64,000 bases of DNA from Pedobacter sp. HDW13 (GCF_011303555.1 NZ_CP049868.1:3968001-4032000); one strand, 5' to 3'. Shown: positions 48,294 to 57,529, counted from the stretch's first letter. Program-made: numbers and translations. The notes: generated by a model not told the origin, from the sequence alone.

Positions 48294-48797
48294 ATGAAAA
48301 AGTTTACACTTTGCTTGAAAATGTCGCTTGTTTCGGCGCTTTGTGTGTTTTTTTATGCTTTTTCCAATCCCGATCCCTTAGAACAATGTGCTGGTTTTCT
48401 ACAAAAAACCTTCTCCGACCATTACGATGTTGCACAGGAAAGTAACCAGATTAAGCGTTATGAACTAAATGTTACTAACAATGGCTTTTGTCGTTACAAG
48501 CGATACTTTAATAACGGAAAAACGGAGTATTTCGCATTTAAGTTATCGAAATTTAAAGATATGGATTATTATGGTAATACCGTATCGGGTAAACTCTATC
48601 TATATACCAAGGGTGATGATGTAATTGTACAGACCTATAAAGATAAAGGGGGAGATGTAGATTCGATGGCAACACAAATTATTATCCCGCTCAAAAATAT
48701 GGAGGCTGAAGATTTAAACCAGATTCGTGATAATTTAGAGCAGATTGTTAAAATACCGGCGCAGCCAGCTAAGGATGCGGTGAAGCTTGGGGATTAG
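48294..48797 (+). CDS. Hypothetical secreted protein
   Basis: 167-aa protein with an N-terminal hydrophobic signal (MKKFTLCLKMSLVSALCVFFYAFS). The mature part starts with DPLEQCAGFLQKTF, has a second cysteine in NGFCRYKRYF, and a beta-rich middle (GKLYLYTKGDDVIVQTYKDKG). The C-terminus is helical (DLNQIRDNLEQIVKI). No known domain. Transcribed alone, followed by a repeat and a bidirectional terminator. Confidence 0.7.
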   Translation: MKKFTLCLKMSLVSALCVFFYAFSNPDPLEQCAGFLQKTFSDHYDVAQESNQIKRYELNVTNNGFCRYKRYFNNGKTEYFAFKLSKFKDMDYYGNTVSGKLYLYTKGDDVIVQTYKDKGGDVDSMATQIIIPLKNMEAEDLNQIRDNLEQIVKIPAQPAKDAVKLGD

Positions 48798-48843
48798 TAT
48801 TTATCATTTCTGCACAGCGAGATCGTTCTGCATAAGCTTTAAG

Positions 48844-48868
48844 ATTCCCAGTCAAGCTGGGAATGACG
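48844..48868. repeat. Short hairpin repeat related to the element at 13403
   Basis: ATTCCCAG (48844-48851) pairs with CTGGGAAT (48857-48864) and ends in GGGAATGACG, the same end as the REP-like element at 13403. A further ACCCGTCAT follows. It is a partial copy. Confidence 0.55.
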
Positions 48869-48908
48869 ACCCGTCATATAATTCTGCTGCCAGGATATTC
48901 CTTTCAAT

Positions 48909-48946
48909 AAAAAGTAAGTCTTAGCGGTGTGCCAAGACTTACTTTT
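48909..48946. terminator. Bidirectional terminator
   Basis: Stem AAAAGTAAGTCTT (48910-48922) with AAGACTTACTTTT (48934-48946) around an 11-base loop, between the secreted-protein gene and the convergent iron-sulfur protein gene. Confidence 0.85.
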
Positions 48947-48976
48947 CTTTAATGAATTATATGGTTAATTCAAAGG

Positions 48977-49765
48977 TTAGAGGCCATTCGCTCTTGCGGT
49001 AATTTCTGCAATATCCAATACCTTAACTTCCTGTTCTTTATCTTTCAACTTAATCCCATCGCTTAACATGGTCATGCAAAAAGGGCAGCCTGCAGCTATC
49101 ACCTGAGGATTGGTTTGTAAGGCTTCGTCAACACGTTCTACGTTAATATCTTTATTGCCTTTTTCGGGTTCTTTAAACATTTGTGCTCCGCCGGCTCCGC
49201 AACATAAACCATTGCTTTTGCAGCGTTTCATTTCTACCAGCTGGGCATCTAAAACTTCGAGTGCTTTTCGTGGCGCTTCATAAATGCCATTGGCACGGCC
49301 CAGGTAACAAGGATCGTGGTAGGTAATTTTTTTACCCTTAAAACTTTCGCCACCTTCAGCTTTCAGTTTCCCTTCGCTAATTAAATCCTGAATCAACTGT
49401 GTATGGTGGATAACCTCGTAGGTTCCGCCCAGGCCTGGATATTCGTTTTTGATAGTATTAAAGCAGTGCGGACAGCCAGTTACGATTTTTTTAATATTGT
49501 AGGCATTCAAAACCTCAATATTGGTCATGGCCTGCATCTGGAATAAAAACTCGTTACCTGCACGCTTTGCCGGATCGCCTGTACAGCTTTCTTCGGTGCC
49601 TAAAACAGCGTATTTAATGCCCACATGATGTAAGATTTTGCAGATATCGCGGGTTATTTTTTGCGCCCGTTCATCGTAGCTTCCGGCACATCCAACCCAA
49701 AATAGTATTTCCGGTTCTTCGCCAGCAGCCATTAATTCGGCCATTGTAGGTACTTTAAATTCCAT
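48977..49765 (-). CDS. CCG-domain iron-sulfur protein (HdrB/GlpC-like)
   Basis: 262-aa protein with two cysteine-rich CCG domains as in heterodisulfide reductase subunit B, GlpC and LutA. Cysteine motifs in order: WVGCAGSYDERA (about residue 25), CPHCFNTIKNEYP (about 99-111), CYLGR, then LCCGAGGAQMF (about 190-200) and GCPFCMTML (about 230). These can hold a non-cubane [4Fe-4S] cluster that handles disulfides or electrons. It is the downstream partner of the membrane iron-sulfur gene (49869, about 100-bp gap, same strand). The physiological substrate is unknown. Confidence 0.88.
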   Translation of the reverse strand: MEFKVPTMAELMAAGEEPEILFWVGCAGSYDERAQKITRDICKILHHVGIKYAVLGTEESCTGDPAKRAGNEFLFQMQAMTNIEVLNAYNIKKIVTGCPHCFNTIKNEYPGLGGTYEVIHHTQLIQDLISEGKLKAEGGESFKGKKITYHDPCYLGRANGIYEAPRKALEVLDAQLVEMKRCKSNGLCCGAGGAQMFKEPEKGNKDINVERVDEALQTNPQVIAAGCPFCMTMLSDGIKLKDKEQEVKVLDIAEITARANGL

Positions 49766-49868
49766 GTTTACTCGTATTTTAAAGGTTAACCGTTTAAATT
49801 GTTAACTGTTTAATTGTATTGTTAAATTGCTCATTCGTTTTGAATATTCCTCGACTCAGGACTTTAGA

Positions 49869-51164
49869 CTAAGAGCCTTCTGCCCAGTTAAAACGGTCGG
49901 CTGGAGAGTATTTCCATGGCGCCTGGTTGTTTTCAATGTTACCCATCATGGCATTGATACTTGCAGGTGCCTGCGATTCTTCCATTACTGCAAAACGACG
50001 CAACTCTACAATAATCTGTAAAGGATCGATATTAACAGGGCAAGCTTCGGTACAAGCGTTGCAACTGGTACAGGCCCAGATCTCTTCTCTGCTAATGTAA
50101 TCATCTAACAAAGATTTACCATCCTGATGTTCTGCGCCATGTTTATCGATGTTTTGGCCAACTTCCGTAATCCGGTCGCGGGTATCCATCATAATCTTAC
50201 GTGGTGATAAAAGCTTGCCTGTAATATTTGCCGGACAAACTGAAGTACACCTTCCACATTCAGTGCAAGTATAGGCATTCATTAAGTTTACCCAGGTCAA
50301 ATCTGTCACATCTTTTGCCCCAAATTTACCAGGTTCGCTTTCTGCTGGTACAAAAGACGGATCGAGCATGGCTTTAACCTCATTAGTTACTGATGCCATG
50401 TTGGTAAACTCACCCTTAGGCTCAAGATTAGAAAAATAGGTGTTTGGAAAAGCAAAAATGATATGGAAATGCTTTGAATATGGTAGGTAGTTTAAGAAAG
50501 CTAAAATACCGATAATGTGGAACCACCAGCAGCTGCGTTCAATAATCACCAAAGCGCTTTCGGTTGATGGTAATAAATTTATCAAATACTGGCTAACCGG
50601 AAATGCACCTGCTTGTACGTAATGACCTGCGCCGATGCTTTGTAATTTTGCATCAGCAGCATTCATCAGCAGGAAAGCAGTCATTAATAATATTTCGGTA
50701 ATGAGGATATAGTTGGCATCAGATTTTGGCCAGCTTTTCATTTCTACCCCGCTGAAACGCTTTAATTTTAAGATGTTTCTGCGGATCAGGAAGATGGCAC
50801 ACGATACCCAAACGGTAAAAGCCAGGATTTCAAACGAGGCAATTAAAAAGTTATATAAACCGCCAAGGCCGTTAAAAATGCGGTGTGTGCCGAAAATTCC
50901 ATCGATCATGATTTCGAGCACCTCGATGTTGATGATGACAAAGCCAATGTATACGAAGAAATGGAGGAATGCCGGAATGGGGCGTACCACCATTTTAGAC
51001 TGACCAAATGCCACACGTAACATCGTTATCAAGCGCTTTGCAGGCTGATCGTTGCGATTAACCGCTTTCCCCAACCGGATATTACGGATAATTTTACGGA
51101 GGTTAACTGTAAACAGCGCAATTGCTGCAAGTGTAAGTACTAGAAAAAGGATCTGTGCTACCAT
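49869..51164 (-). CDS. Membrane-bound 4Fe-4S dicluster protein (HdrD/NarI-like)
   Basis: 431-aa membrane protein. The N-terminal half has about six transmembrane helices (nitrate-reductase-gamma/HdrE-like, probably haem-b-containing, with a TM at residues about 2-22 and others at about 65-85, 105-125, 150-165, 205-230); the C-terminal half carries two [4Fe-4S] motifs, CTECGRCTSVCP (about residue 293) and CTSCNACTEACP (about 361). It passes electrons between the quinone pool and the CCG-domain protein encoded next. In Bacteroidota this pair is common and conserved, but its role is not settled. Confidence 0.88.
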   Translation of the reverse strand: MVAQILFLVLTLAAIALFTVNLRKIIRNIRLGKAVNRNDQPAKRLITMLRVAFGQSKMVVRPIPAFLHFFVYIGFVIINIEVLEIMIDGIFGTHRIFNGLGGLYNFLIASFEILAFTVWVSCAIFLIRRNILKLKRFSGVEMKSWPKSDANYILITEILLMTAFLLMNAADAKLQSIGAGHYVQAGAFPVSQYLINLLPSTESALVIIERSCWWFHIIGILAFLNYLPYSKHFHIIFAFPNTYFSNLEPKGEFTNMASVTNEVKAMLDPSFVPAESEPGKFGAKDVTDLTWVNLMNAYTCTECGRCTSVCPANITGKLLSPRKIMMDTRDRITEVGQNIDKHGAEHQDGKSLLDDYISREEIWACTSCNACTEACPVNIDPLQIIVELRRFAVMEESQAPASINAMMGNIENNQAPWKYSPADRFNWAEGS

Positions 51165-51393
51165 GCAATATTAGATTGTTAACGCTAAATTAGGATATTA
51201 ATCTAAATAAATTACTATGCATGCATAAAAAAATAGATAAAATTGTTTGTTTGTATTCATTCTAAGCAGGTATTAGGGCCTTTTTTCAAATGCACAAAAA
51301 ATTAATTCACTGATAATCAGTTGAGCAGTGAAATAATAGAAAAAAAGTTTTGCTTTTGAAAAAAGAACACTACATTTGCAATCCCAAACGGAT

Positions 51394-51466
51394 GGTGCCA
51401 TAGCTCAGTCGGTAGAGCAAAGGACTGAAAATCCTTGTGTCCCTGGTTCGAATCCAGGTGGCACCA
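51394..51466 (+). tRNA. tRNA-Phe (GAA), copy 1
   Basis: Cloverleaf with acceptor GGTGCCA/TGGCACC, D-arm AGCTCAGTCGGTAGAGC, anticodon loop CTGAAAA with anticodon GAA, variable arm and T-arm GGTTCGAATCC; discriminator base A, CCA not encoded. A promoter of the Bacteroidota type, TTTG (51349-51352) and TACATTTG (51371-51378), lies directly upstream. Identical to the gene at 53364, 1970 bp away, including most flanking bases. Confidence 0.96.
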
Positions 51467-51471
51467 CTTCC

Positions 51472-51499
51472 AAAAGCCTTTCAGAAATGAAAGGCTTTT
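51472..51499 (+). terminator. Terminator of tRNA-Phe copy 1
   Basis: Stem AAAAGCCTTTCA (51472-51483), GAAA tetraloop, TGAAAGGCTTTT (51488-51499), then TT; six bases after the tRNA end. Confidence 0.88.
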
Positions 51500-51633
51500 T
51501 TGGTTTTAAAGCTTTTAATAAAAAGTTTTACGTAACAATATAAATAATCAATCGTTTGCGCTTTATTTAGTTTTGGTTTAGTAGTTGGTGTAGGCTAAAT
51601 TAGTTGCAACCACCTCATTTAGGGTGCCTATCA

Positions 51634-53183
51634 ATGTCATCTAAAACAATCATGTTGAACTATAGAGCCAAAAACAGCCGCAAGCACGCATTTCAGAAAT
51701 TTTTTAATGGTATATTAGGTAAAATGATTTTAACTGGTTTACCTCTCTCATTTTTAAGCAGTTTGCCTTGCCTTGTTTCTGCTCAGCAAAAGCCAAATGT
51801 TGTGCTTATTTACATAGATGATTTGGGCTACGGAGATTTAAGTTGTTACGGGGCTACAAAAATTGCTACACCAAATGTCGATCTTATTGCCAAAAGAGGC
51901 TTGAAATTTACAAATGGGCATACTACATCTGCTACCTGTACACCGTCGCGGTACGCATTAATGAGTGGCGAATATCCCTGGCGCGAAAAAGGCCGTAATA
52001 TTTTGCCTGGTGATGCGGCACTAATCCTTTCGACCAATAAAACCAGTTTACCTAAAGTATTTAAAGCAGCAGGGTATCAAACGGCAATTGTGGGTAAATG
52101 GCATTTAGGTCTTGGTGATAAAGTAAGTAAAGACTGGAATGGTGATATCAGCCCAGGACCTAACGAAATTGGTTTTGATTATTCTTTTATTTTTCCAGCT
52201 ACTGCAGATCGGGTGCCAACTGTATTTATGGAAAACCATAGTGTAATTGGTTTAGAAAAAGGTGATTCGATTGAGGTTGATTATGGTAAAAAGGTTGGCG
52301 ATGAACCAACCGGAAAAGAGCATCCCGAGTTGTTAAAACTCCCTCCTCAGTAGGACATAATAATACAATAGTTAACGGCATTGGTCGTATTGGTTATATG
52401 AAAGGAGGCAAAAAAGCGAGGTGGACAGATGAAGAACTTGCCCCAACTTTTCTGACCAAAGCGATGCAGTTCATTGAAAAAAATCAGAAAAAACCTTTCT
52501 TTTTGTATTATGCGCTAAATGATATCCATGTTCCGCGTATGCCTGCTACCATGTTTAAAGGAAAGAGCGAGATGGGATACAGAGGCGATGCCATACTGGA
52601 AATGGATTGGGCGGTAGGTGAAATTACCAAGCAGTTAGATGAATTGGGTTTAACCAAAAACACCATTATTATTTTTAGTAGCGATAACGGGCCTGTATTG
52701 GATGATGGTTATGCAGACGAAGCTATTGCTAAACAAAACGGGCATTTGCCTGCGGGACCATTAAGAGGAGCTAAAACGAGTGTTTATGAAGGTGGTACGA
52801 GAGTTCCGTTTATTGTTTCATGGCCAGAAAAAATTAAACCCGGGCAGTCTGATGCACTGGTTAACCAGATAGATTTGCTGGCCTCTTTTGCAGGCTATTT
52901 TAAGGTACCCATTAAAAATGGGGAGGCTGGCGATAGTGAAAATCAATTTGCTGCATTTACGGGAGCAGATCGGGTAGGGCGGAAAATGATGATAGAAGAG
53001 GGATACAATAATCTGGCTGTAGTAAAAGGCAATTGGAAATATATTGCCCCATTTGGCAAAAATGGCGATCAGTTGTTCGATTTAAAGGCTGATATTGGGG
53101 AAAAAAATAATGTTGTGGCTAAATTTCCAGAAAAGGTGAGTGAACTAAAGTCTTTACTTGCTACAGAGACAAGTAAAAAATAG
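51634..53183 (+). pseudogene. Type I sulfatase gene, frameshifted
   Basis: Gene for a secreted arylsulfatase-type enzyme of about 515 aa. The formylglycine motif CTPSR (Cys codon 51937-51939) is intact, as are KPNVVLIYIDDLGYGD near the mature N-terminus, GKWHLG, SSDNGPV and a KGNWKYI segment near the end. A signal peptide ends at LVSAQQ; the start is uncertain (51634, 51652 or 51724). At 52340-52353 the first frame runs into a stop after LKLPPQ, while the next frame (-1) continues from SSVGHNNTIVNGIGRIGY. One base has been lost near CTCCCTCCTC. It lies alone between two tRNA-Phe copies. Confidence 0.87.
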
Positions 53184-53363
53184 CCTAAAAGATATTGAAG
53201 TGAGTAGACCAGATATTTTCTTGAAAAATAATTTTTATGCATCTGCTTGCTTATCAGAAAGATCTGCGTTTTTTGTCGGTTAAACGGTTTTTTAAAGCAG
53301 AAAAACTCAAATTATTTTTTGCATTTGTGAAAAAGAACACTACATTTGCATTCCCAAACGGAG

Positions 53364-53436
53364 GGTGCCATAGCTCAGTCGGTAGAGCAAAGGACTGAAA
53401 ATCCTTGTGTCCCTGGTTCGAATCCAGGTGGCACCA
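53364..53436 (+). tRNA. tRNA-Phe (GAA), copy 2
   Basis: Identical 73-base sequence to copy 1 at 51394, with the same upstream TACATTTG box (53341-53348) and a near-identical terminator after it. The flanks match for roughly 35 bases upstream and 35 downstream, so the unit was duplicated as a whole. Confidence 0.96.
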
Positions 53437-53441
53437 CTTCC

Positions 53442-53470
53442 AAAAGCCTTTCAGAAATGAGAGGCTTTTT
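53442..53470 (+). terminator. Terminator of tRNA-Phe copy 2
   Basis: AAAAGCCTTTCA, GAAA loop, TGAGAGGCTTTTTT: same hairpin as after copy 1 with one change tolerated by G-T pairing. Confidence 0.85.
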
Positions 53471-53507
53471 TATTATACGGTTATTTTGCTACTATTAGTA
53501 TTTATTT

Positions 53508-53539
53508 GGATCAAGCGGAAAAGGGATCAAGCGGAAAAG
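53508..53539. repeat. 16-bp perfect tandem duplication
   Basis: GGATCAAGCGGAAAAG occurs twice back to back (53508-53523 and 53524-53539), just upstream of the gene remnant at 53558. It looks like a recent slippage duplication. Confidence 0.85.
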
Positions 53540-53557
53540 TTGGGGGTAAAGGAATAA

Positions 53558-53758
53558 TTTATTTCTTTTGTAGCTTTAACACAAATTGAACTTTCCCTGG
53601 CTGTTGCCGAACAAACCCTAATTAGTTTTTTGTTGACACAAGGCATCCTAGATTATTTCGAACTTACTAAAGCCGATAAAGCAATAAAGGAATTGCATAT
53701 TTATCTTGAAGAGAAGAATATAGCACCCGATTGTAATGTTGTGAATTTAGGCTTTTAA
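53558..53758 (+). pseudogene. Coding remnant without start codon
   Basis: An open frame of 66 codons ending at 53758 with protein-like content (IELSLAVAEQTLISFLLTQG, then LDYFELTKADKAIKELHIYLEEKN), but with a stop at 53555 and no ATG, GTG or TTG that would retain the body. A strong terminator directly follows, as expected after a real gene. It is probably the 3' part of a decayed gene; the family is not recognised. Confidence 0.45.
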
Positions 53759-53762
53759 CAAG

Positions 53763-53805
53763 GGATAAACACAAATATTGACCAATATCTGTGTTTATCC
53801 TTTTT
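53763..53805. terminator. Strong intrinsic terminator
   Basis: Long hairpin: GGATAAACACA (53763-53773) pairs with TGTGTTTATCC (53790-53800), with an inner ATATTG/CAATAT stem and one A-C mismatch, followed by TTTTT. Ends the remnant at 53558. Confidence 0.85.
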
Positions 53806-53858
53806 ATCTGTGGTTAATGTTTTCTCGTTAGCCAACGCAACGAAGCATTACTGGCCAA

Positions 53859-54299
53859 TTAGGTTTCCACATGGTATTCACTTTCTGACATGCCTTTTAC
53901 CTTTTTTAAAGCCGCAGGCCAGGTTTCATTAAAATAATCCTTCCATTCGTCGATAATGTTCATATCAATAGTGAGTTCTGTGAGCCCGTCTTTTTCTTTT
54001 AAGGTATAATTCTCCAGCGATTCACCCCAATCATGCACTACTTCTTTACCGTCTTTTATCTCGCCCACGTGCTTGATGGACATAAATTGATTGGGGATGT
54101 TCTCTGCAATAACCGCCACCATTCCTTGTCCTTTACCATCCCCAAATACTGCTCTGCTTCCTTTTTTCCAGTCGGTTTCTACTGACGATCCTTCAGCAAA
54201 AACCGAAGTCCATTTAGGATAGCTTTCCACACCGAACAGTATATCCCAAACTTTTTCGGCACTGGCATTAATTGTGGTTTTAAATTCAATCTTTTCCAT
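53859..54299 (-). CDS. SRPBCC/AHSA1-like domain protein
   Basis: 146-aa protein with a single START/SRPBCC (AHSA1-like) fold: an opening EFKTTINASAEKVWDILFGVESYPKWTSVF, then strands leading to the C-terminal long helix NETWPAALKKVKGMSE. These proteins bind hydrophobic ligands or act with stress or polyketide systems. No catalytic residues can be assigned. Probably co-transcribed with the DUF1801 gene 11 bp upstream, a frequent pairing in Bacteroidota. Confidence 0.85.
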   Translation of the reverse strand: MEKIEFKTTINASAEKVWDILFGVESYPKWTSVFAEGSSVETDWKKGSRAVFGDGKGQGMVAVIAENIPNQFMSIKHVGEIKDGKEVVHDWGESLENYTLKEKDGLTELTIDMNIIDEWKDYFNETWPAALKKVKGMSESEYHVET

Positions 54300-54310
54300 G
54301 GTTTTATATT

Positions 54311-54673
54311 TTATTTACTGGTTTCCATTAAGTTTATCCAGGCATTTACAGCTTTTGTGAGTGCTTCAGTATGCTGCTCTACATCGGCCATCGTGTAAAA
54401 TTTGGCGTAAGCCTTTCCTTTGGTTTGTTCTTCTAAAAAGCCAAAATCATTGTTCAGTAACGAGGCCTTATGAAAAACTACAACTACATAGTTTTTTATT
54501 TTGGGGTTTAAGGTGGCCATATCCTCTTTATACTTAAAGCTTGGTCCACCCCATTTAATATCGCTTTCTATTTTTGGGCTGGCAGCTGTAATTATTTCGA
54601 TTACCTTTTCCATTTCCTTTTTTAAAGGATGATCCAGCGTATCCATAAACGCCTTAACTTTTACAATACTCAT
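54311..54673 (-). CDS. DUF1801 family protein
   Basis: 120-aa cytosolic protein of the DUF1801/YdhG family, with the typical LDHPLKKEMEKVIEIITAASPKIESDIKWGGPSFKY and a C-terminal helix EALTKAVNAWINLM. The start at 54673 (ATG AGT ATT) fits better than a start three codons upstream. The function is unknown, although some members are linked to iron. It heads a two-gene unit with the SRPBCC gene (11-bp gap). Confidence 0.85.
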   Translation of the reverse strand: MSIVKVKAFMDTLDHPLKKEMEKVIEIITAASPKIESDIKWGGPSFKYKEDMATLNPKIKNYVVVVFHKASLLNNDFGFLEEQTKGKAYAKFYTMADVEQHTEALTKAVNAWINLMETSK

Positions 54674-55086
54674 AATAAACAATTTATACTACAAAGTTGT
54701 TTAGTATTTAGTTGCTTTTTGCGGTGCAAAGGCGACAATTTAAGGGGGTGGAAGGACTTAACTTTCCATTTATTTTTTGAGCCGATTCATTTTAGGTGCC
54801 CACATTTTATAGCAGTCAACCAATCAGCAGGCTTATTAAAACAAGCATCAATATTTAACATATTTTCACTATAATAATCTCATAAATAAGTAATTTAATC
54901 GGTAGATTTACGTAATTCAACGATACATCTGCGTAGCTGCACAATATTTTGAATTAAATTTAGTTGTTGGTTGGTGGGTTTTCAGTTAACAGTTCTCAAT
55001 AGGGAGTTTTTTTAGGGCTGTTTTCGGGGCTAACCATAAACCAATAAAAACAACTTTATTACAACACGTTACGTATATACAACACC
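54674..55086. other. Intergenic region, no gene seen
   Basis: 413 bp between the divergent DUF1801 and S41 genes. No frame with a convincing start, RNA gene or repeat was found; the right half is AT-rich and probably holds the S41 gene promoter, but no clear -7 box stands out. Confidence 0.5.
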
Positions 55087-55101
55087 ATGTTACCAACTTC
55101 C

Positions 55102-56700
55102 ATGAAAAATAATAAATTTAACAGGCTGTTAATAATTGGCTTTTTGAGCCTTATGGTAGTTACTGCCTGTAAAAAAAGCAGTATTGTACCCGATGAGCCC
55201 GTTACGCCGACTACAGTTACACCTGCAGGAACCCGTGAAGAGCTGACTAAAGATTCGATCTTTTTGTATTCCAAAGAACTATACTATTGGAATACATCGT
55301 TACCTACTTATGAGGTTTTTAATCCGCGTAGCTTTGGCTCAAATGAGGCCGAGCTTTATGCCCTGACCCAATACTCTAACGATCCGACAACCGGAAAGCC
55401 TTATGAATATGTGAGTAGTTCGGCAGAGCCCAAATATTCGTTTTTTGATTATACCGCGGCCACTTCCGGAAAAACAGGTGCTTTAAAGGCTGATGTAAAT
55501 GGTTCGGCCAACGATTATGGCTTTTCAATAAATTACAGTACTACTGATGATTTAAGGGTAAAATATGTATACCCCAATTCTCCGGCTGCACAGCAGGGCT
55601 TAACCCGTGGCTGCAGGATAACGAGCGTAAATGGCCGTACCAGTCTCAGTTACAGCACTGCCAATGTAAGTTTTCTGTACAATGCTATTTTGGGCACAAA
55701 TGCGAGTGTGAGTCTCGTTTTTACCGATTTAAATAATAACACCAAAAGCGTGGTCGTATCCAGCGCTTCCTATACAGTTAATCCAATCTTGTATACCCAC
55801 GTATACACTGTTGGAACAAAAAAAGTAGGTTATATTGTTTTTAACAGCTTTACCAATAATGCAACCGCAGGTTTAAACAGTGCTTTTGCTAATTTTGCCA
55901 CACAGGGTGTAAGTGAACTTGTTGTCGATTTACGTTATAATGGTGGAGGATATGTATCCACCGCCACCCAAATCATCAATCTGGCAGCACCTATTGCTCA
56001 AAATGGTAGCATCATGTTTACCTCTTATTACAACAGTTACTTACAAAATATTACTACTGCCCAGCGTAAAGCTTCTATTTTGGCTCACCAGCCTTTATTA
56101 GATGATGCAGGTAAATTGCAGACTTTTACTACAGGGGTTAATGGAAAATATGCCACCTATGCCGATTTAAATTATTCGTCAACCTCTGCCGATAATATAG
56201 AGCGTTTTGCAAAATCGGGTAACCTGGCTTTAAGCCGGATTTATTTTATCGTAACAGGGGCTACCGCTTCGGCGAGTGAGTTAACCATTAATAGTTTAAA
56301 GCCTGTAATGGATGTAAAACTGATTGGCAAAACTACTTATGGTAAGCCTGTAGGCTTTTTCCCGATCAGGATTGATAAACTCGATATGTATATTCCGGAG
56401 TTTGAAACCAAAAACCAGGCAGGTGCCGGAGGATATTATTCGGGATTAACAGTTGATAAAGATGCCTATGAAGATTATAAAAAAGATTGGGGCAATGAAA
56501 CCGAAACTTATTTATATTATGCATTGGCTTATGCCAATACCGGTGCTTTTCCGCTTACTGCGCCAAAAACGGCAAGTTTAAAAACAAGTACTTTACCGCT
56601 TTCTTCAAGCTTATCAACAGAAGAAATTAAATCGGTTGATGCCCATTTAGACCCGAACGGATTTAAAGGAATGATAATGACCCCACATGGGAAAATGTAA
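55102..56700 (+). CDS. S41-family C-terminal-processing-like peptidase, lipoprotein
   Basis: 532-aa lipoprotein protease. The ATG at 55102 gives MKNNKFNRLLIIGFLSLMVVTAC with lipobox VTAC; an ATG at 55087 is the alternative. A short N-terminal domain precedes a PDZ domain (about residues 140-220, with SPAAQQGLTRGCRITSVNG), and the S41 catalytic core follows (about 230-500). The likely catalytic serine is in GATASASELTINSL (about residue 393), with KTTYGKPVG providing the lysine about 25 residues later, as in CtpA/Tsp-like enzymes. It acts in the periplasm or at the surface; targets unknown. Confidence 0.88.
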   Translation: MKNNKFNRLLIIGFLSLMVVTACKKSSIVPDEPVTPTTVTPAGTREELTKDSIFLYSKELYYWNTSLPTYEVFNPRSFGSNEAELYALTQYSNDPTTGKPYEYVSSSAEPKYSFFDYTAATSGKTGALKADVNGSANDYGFSINYSTTDDLRVKYVYPNSPAAQQGLTRGCRITSVNGRTSLSYSTANVSFLYNAILGTNASVSLVFTDLNNNTKSVVVSSASYTVNPILYTHVYTVGTKKVGYIVFNSFTNNATAGLNSAFANFATQGVSELVVDLRYNGGGYVSTATQIINLAAPIAQNGSIMFTSYYNSYLQNITTAQRKASILAHQPLLDDAGKLQTFTTGVNGKYATYADLNYSSTSADNIERFAKSGNLALSRIYFIVTGATASASELTINSLKPVMDVKLIGKTTYGKPVGFFPIRIDKLDMYIPEFETKNQAGAGGYYSGLTVDKDAYEDYKKDWGNETETYLYYALAYANTGAFPLTAPKTASLKTSTLPLSSSLSTEEIKSVDAHLDPNGFKGMIMTPHGKM

Positions 56701-56718
56701 CAGCCTGAGTTAATCAAT

Positions 56719-56758
56719 AAAAAAGCGCGGTTGCCTATCAAGGTAACCGCGCTTTTTT
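56719..56758. terminator. Bidirectional terminator
   Basis: GC-rich stem AAAAAAGCGCGGTTGCC (56719-56735 region) with GGTAACCGCGCTTTTTTT (56742-56759 region), loop TATCAA, between the S41 gene and the convergent LEA-like gene. Confidence 0.88.
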
Positions 56759-56773
56759 TGTGCGAGCTAAGTG

Positions 56774-57376
56774 CTACAACAATATTTTACTGCTGATATC
56801 TTTATTGATGGTAATGTAGCCAGGATATTTGAAAGGCGTATTACCCAGCATAAAAGTAGGTTTAATTTTAATGGTTAATAAACCCAGTTTTTCATCTTTA
56901 GCCGATGAACCTTTTTGAGCAGCTTTTACAATATCGTTAAATACATTGCCGTTGGATACCAGACCATAAATATTGCTCACCAATTGCACCGGCACGGTTA
57001 CAGTTTGACCTTGTGCAATGCTTACACTTTGGTTAACCAAGCCTTCGGCCAAATCGGTATTGTTTACCAGTATTTTATATTCGAACTGGTTTATAGCTGC
57101 CACATTGCTTGAAGGATTGCTGATTTCTAAATTGAGGTTAGCTTTTAATGGAATATCCTTGCGCAATAAGCCCAGTGCTACACCCGGTAGGCTGGTAAGG
57201 CTAAAACTTTGCTGATCCATTAATTTCTTTACATCGGTGCCTGCAATAGATACCTGCTGAACCCCGGTAATTTTATAAGTACAGTTTTCCAGCGCTTTTA
57301 TTTGCTGGGCCTGTTTGTTAATGCCGCAACCCAACGCAGTAGTTACAAGCAGGCAAATCATTAGTGTGTTTTTCAT
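56774..57376 (-). CDS. LEA14/WHy-like lipoprotein
   Basis: 200-aa lipoprotein; the start at 57376 gives MKNTLMICLLVTTALGC with lipobox ALGC. The mature part looks like a late-embryogenesis-abundant type 2 (LEA14/WHy) beta-sandwich: KANLNLEISNPSSNVAAINQFEYKILVNNTDLAEGLVNQSVSI is the characteristic pattern. Such domains occur in bacterial envelope proteins of unknown role. Transcribed alone. Confidence 0.75.
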   Translation of the reverse strand: MKNTLMICLLVTTALGCGINKQAQQIKALENCTYKITGVQQVSIAGTDVKKLMDQQSFSLTSLPGVALGLLRKDIPLKANLNLEISNPSSNVAAINQFEYKILVNNTDLAEGLVNQSVSIAQGQTVTVPVQLVSNIYGLVSNGNVFNDIVKAAQKGSSAKDEKLGLLTIKIKPTFMLGNTPFKYPGYITINKDISSKILL

Positions 57377-57529
57377 GTTAATCATAACGCCAAAATACTA
57401 AAACTATTTTAGTATGATATTGGTTAACTGTTTAAATTGGTAAAGAAGGGTGAGAACTACAATTATTAAGTTTCTGCGGATTTGGCAATTAACAAGGTTT
57501 TGAGTTATTTTGACAAGAAATTTAACAGC

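Noticed and set aside
52330-52400. Programmed ribosomal frameshift in the sulfatase gene
   Set aside because: No X-XXY-YYZ-type slippery heptamer or strong stimulatory structure at the break; sulfatases are not known to be recoded.
51394-53436. Integrative element or genomic island bounded by tRNA att sites
   Set aside because: No integrase, and the entire tRNA with promoter and terminator is duplicated rather than a 3'-end fragment.
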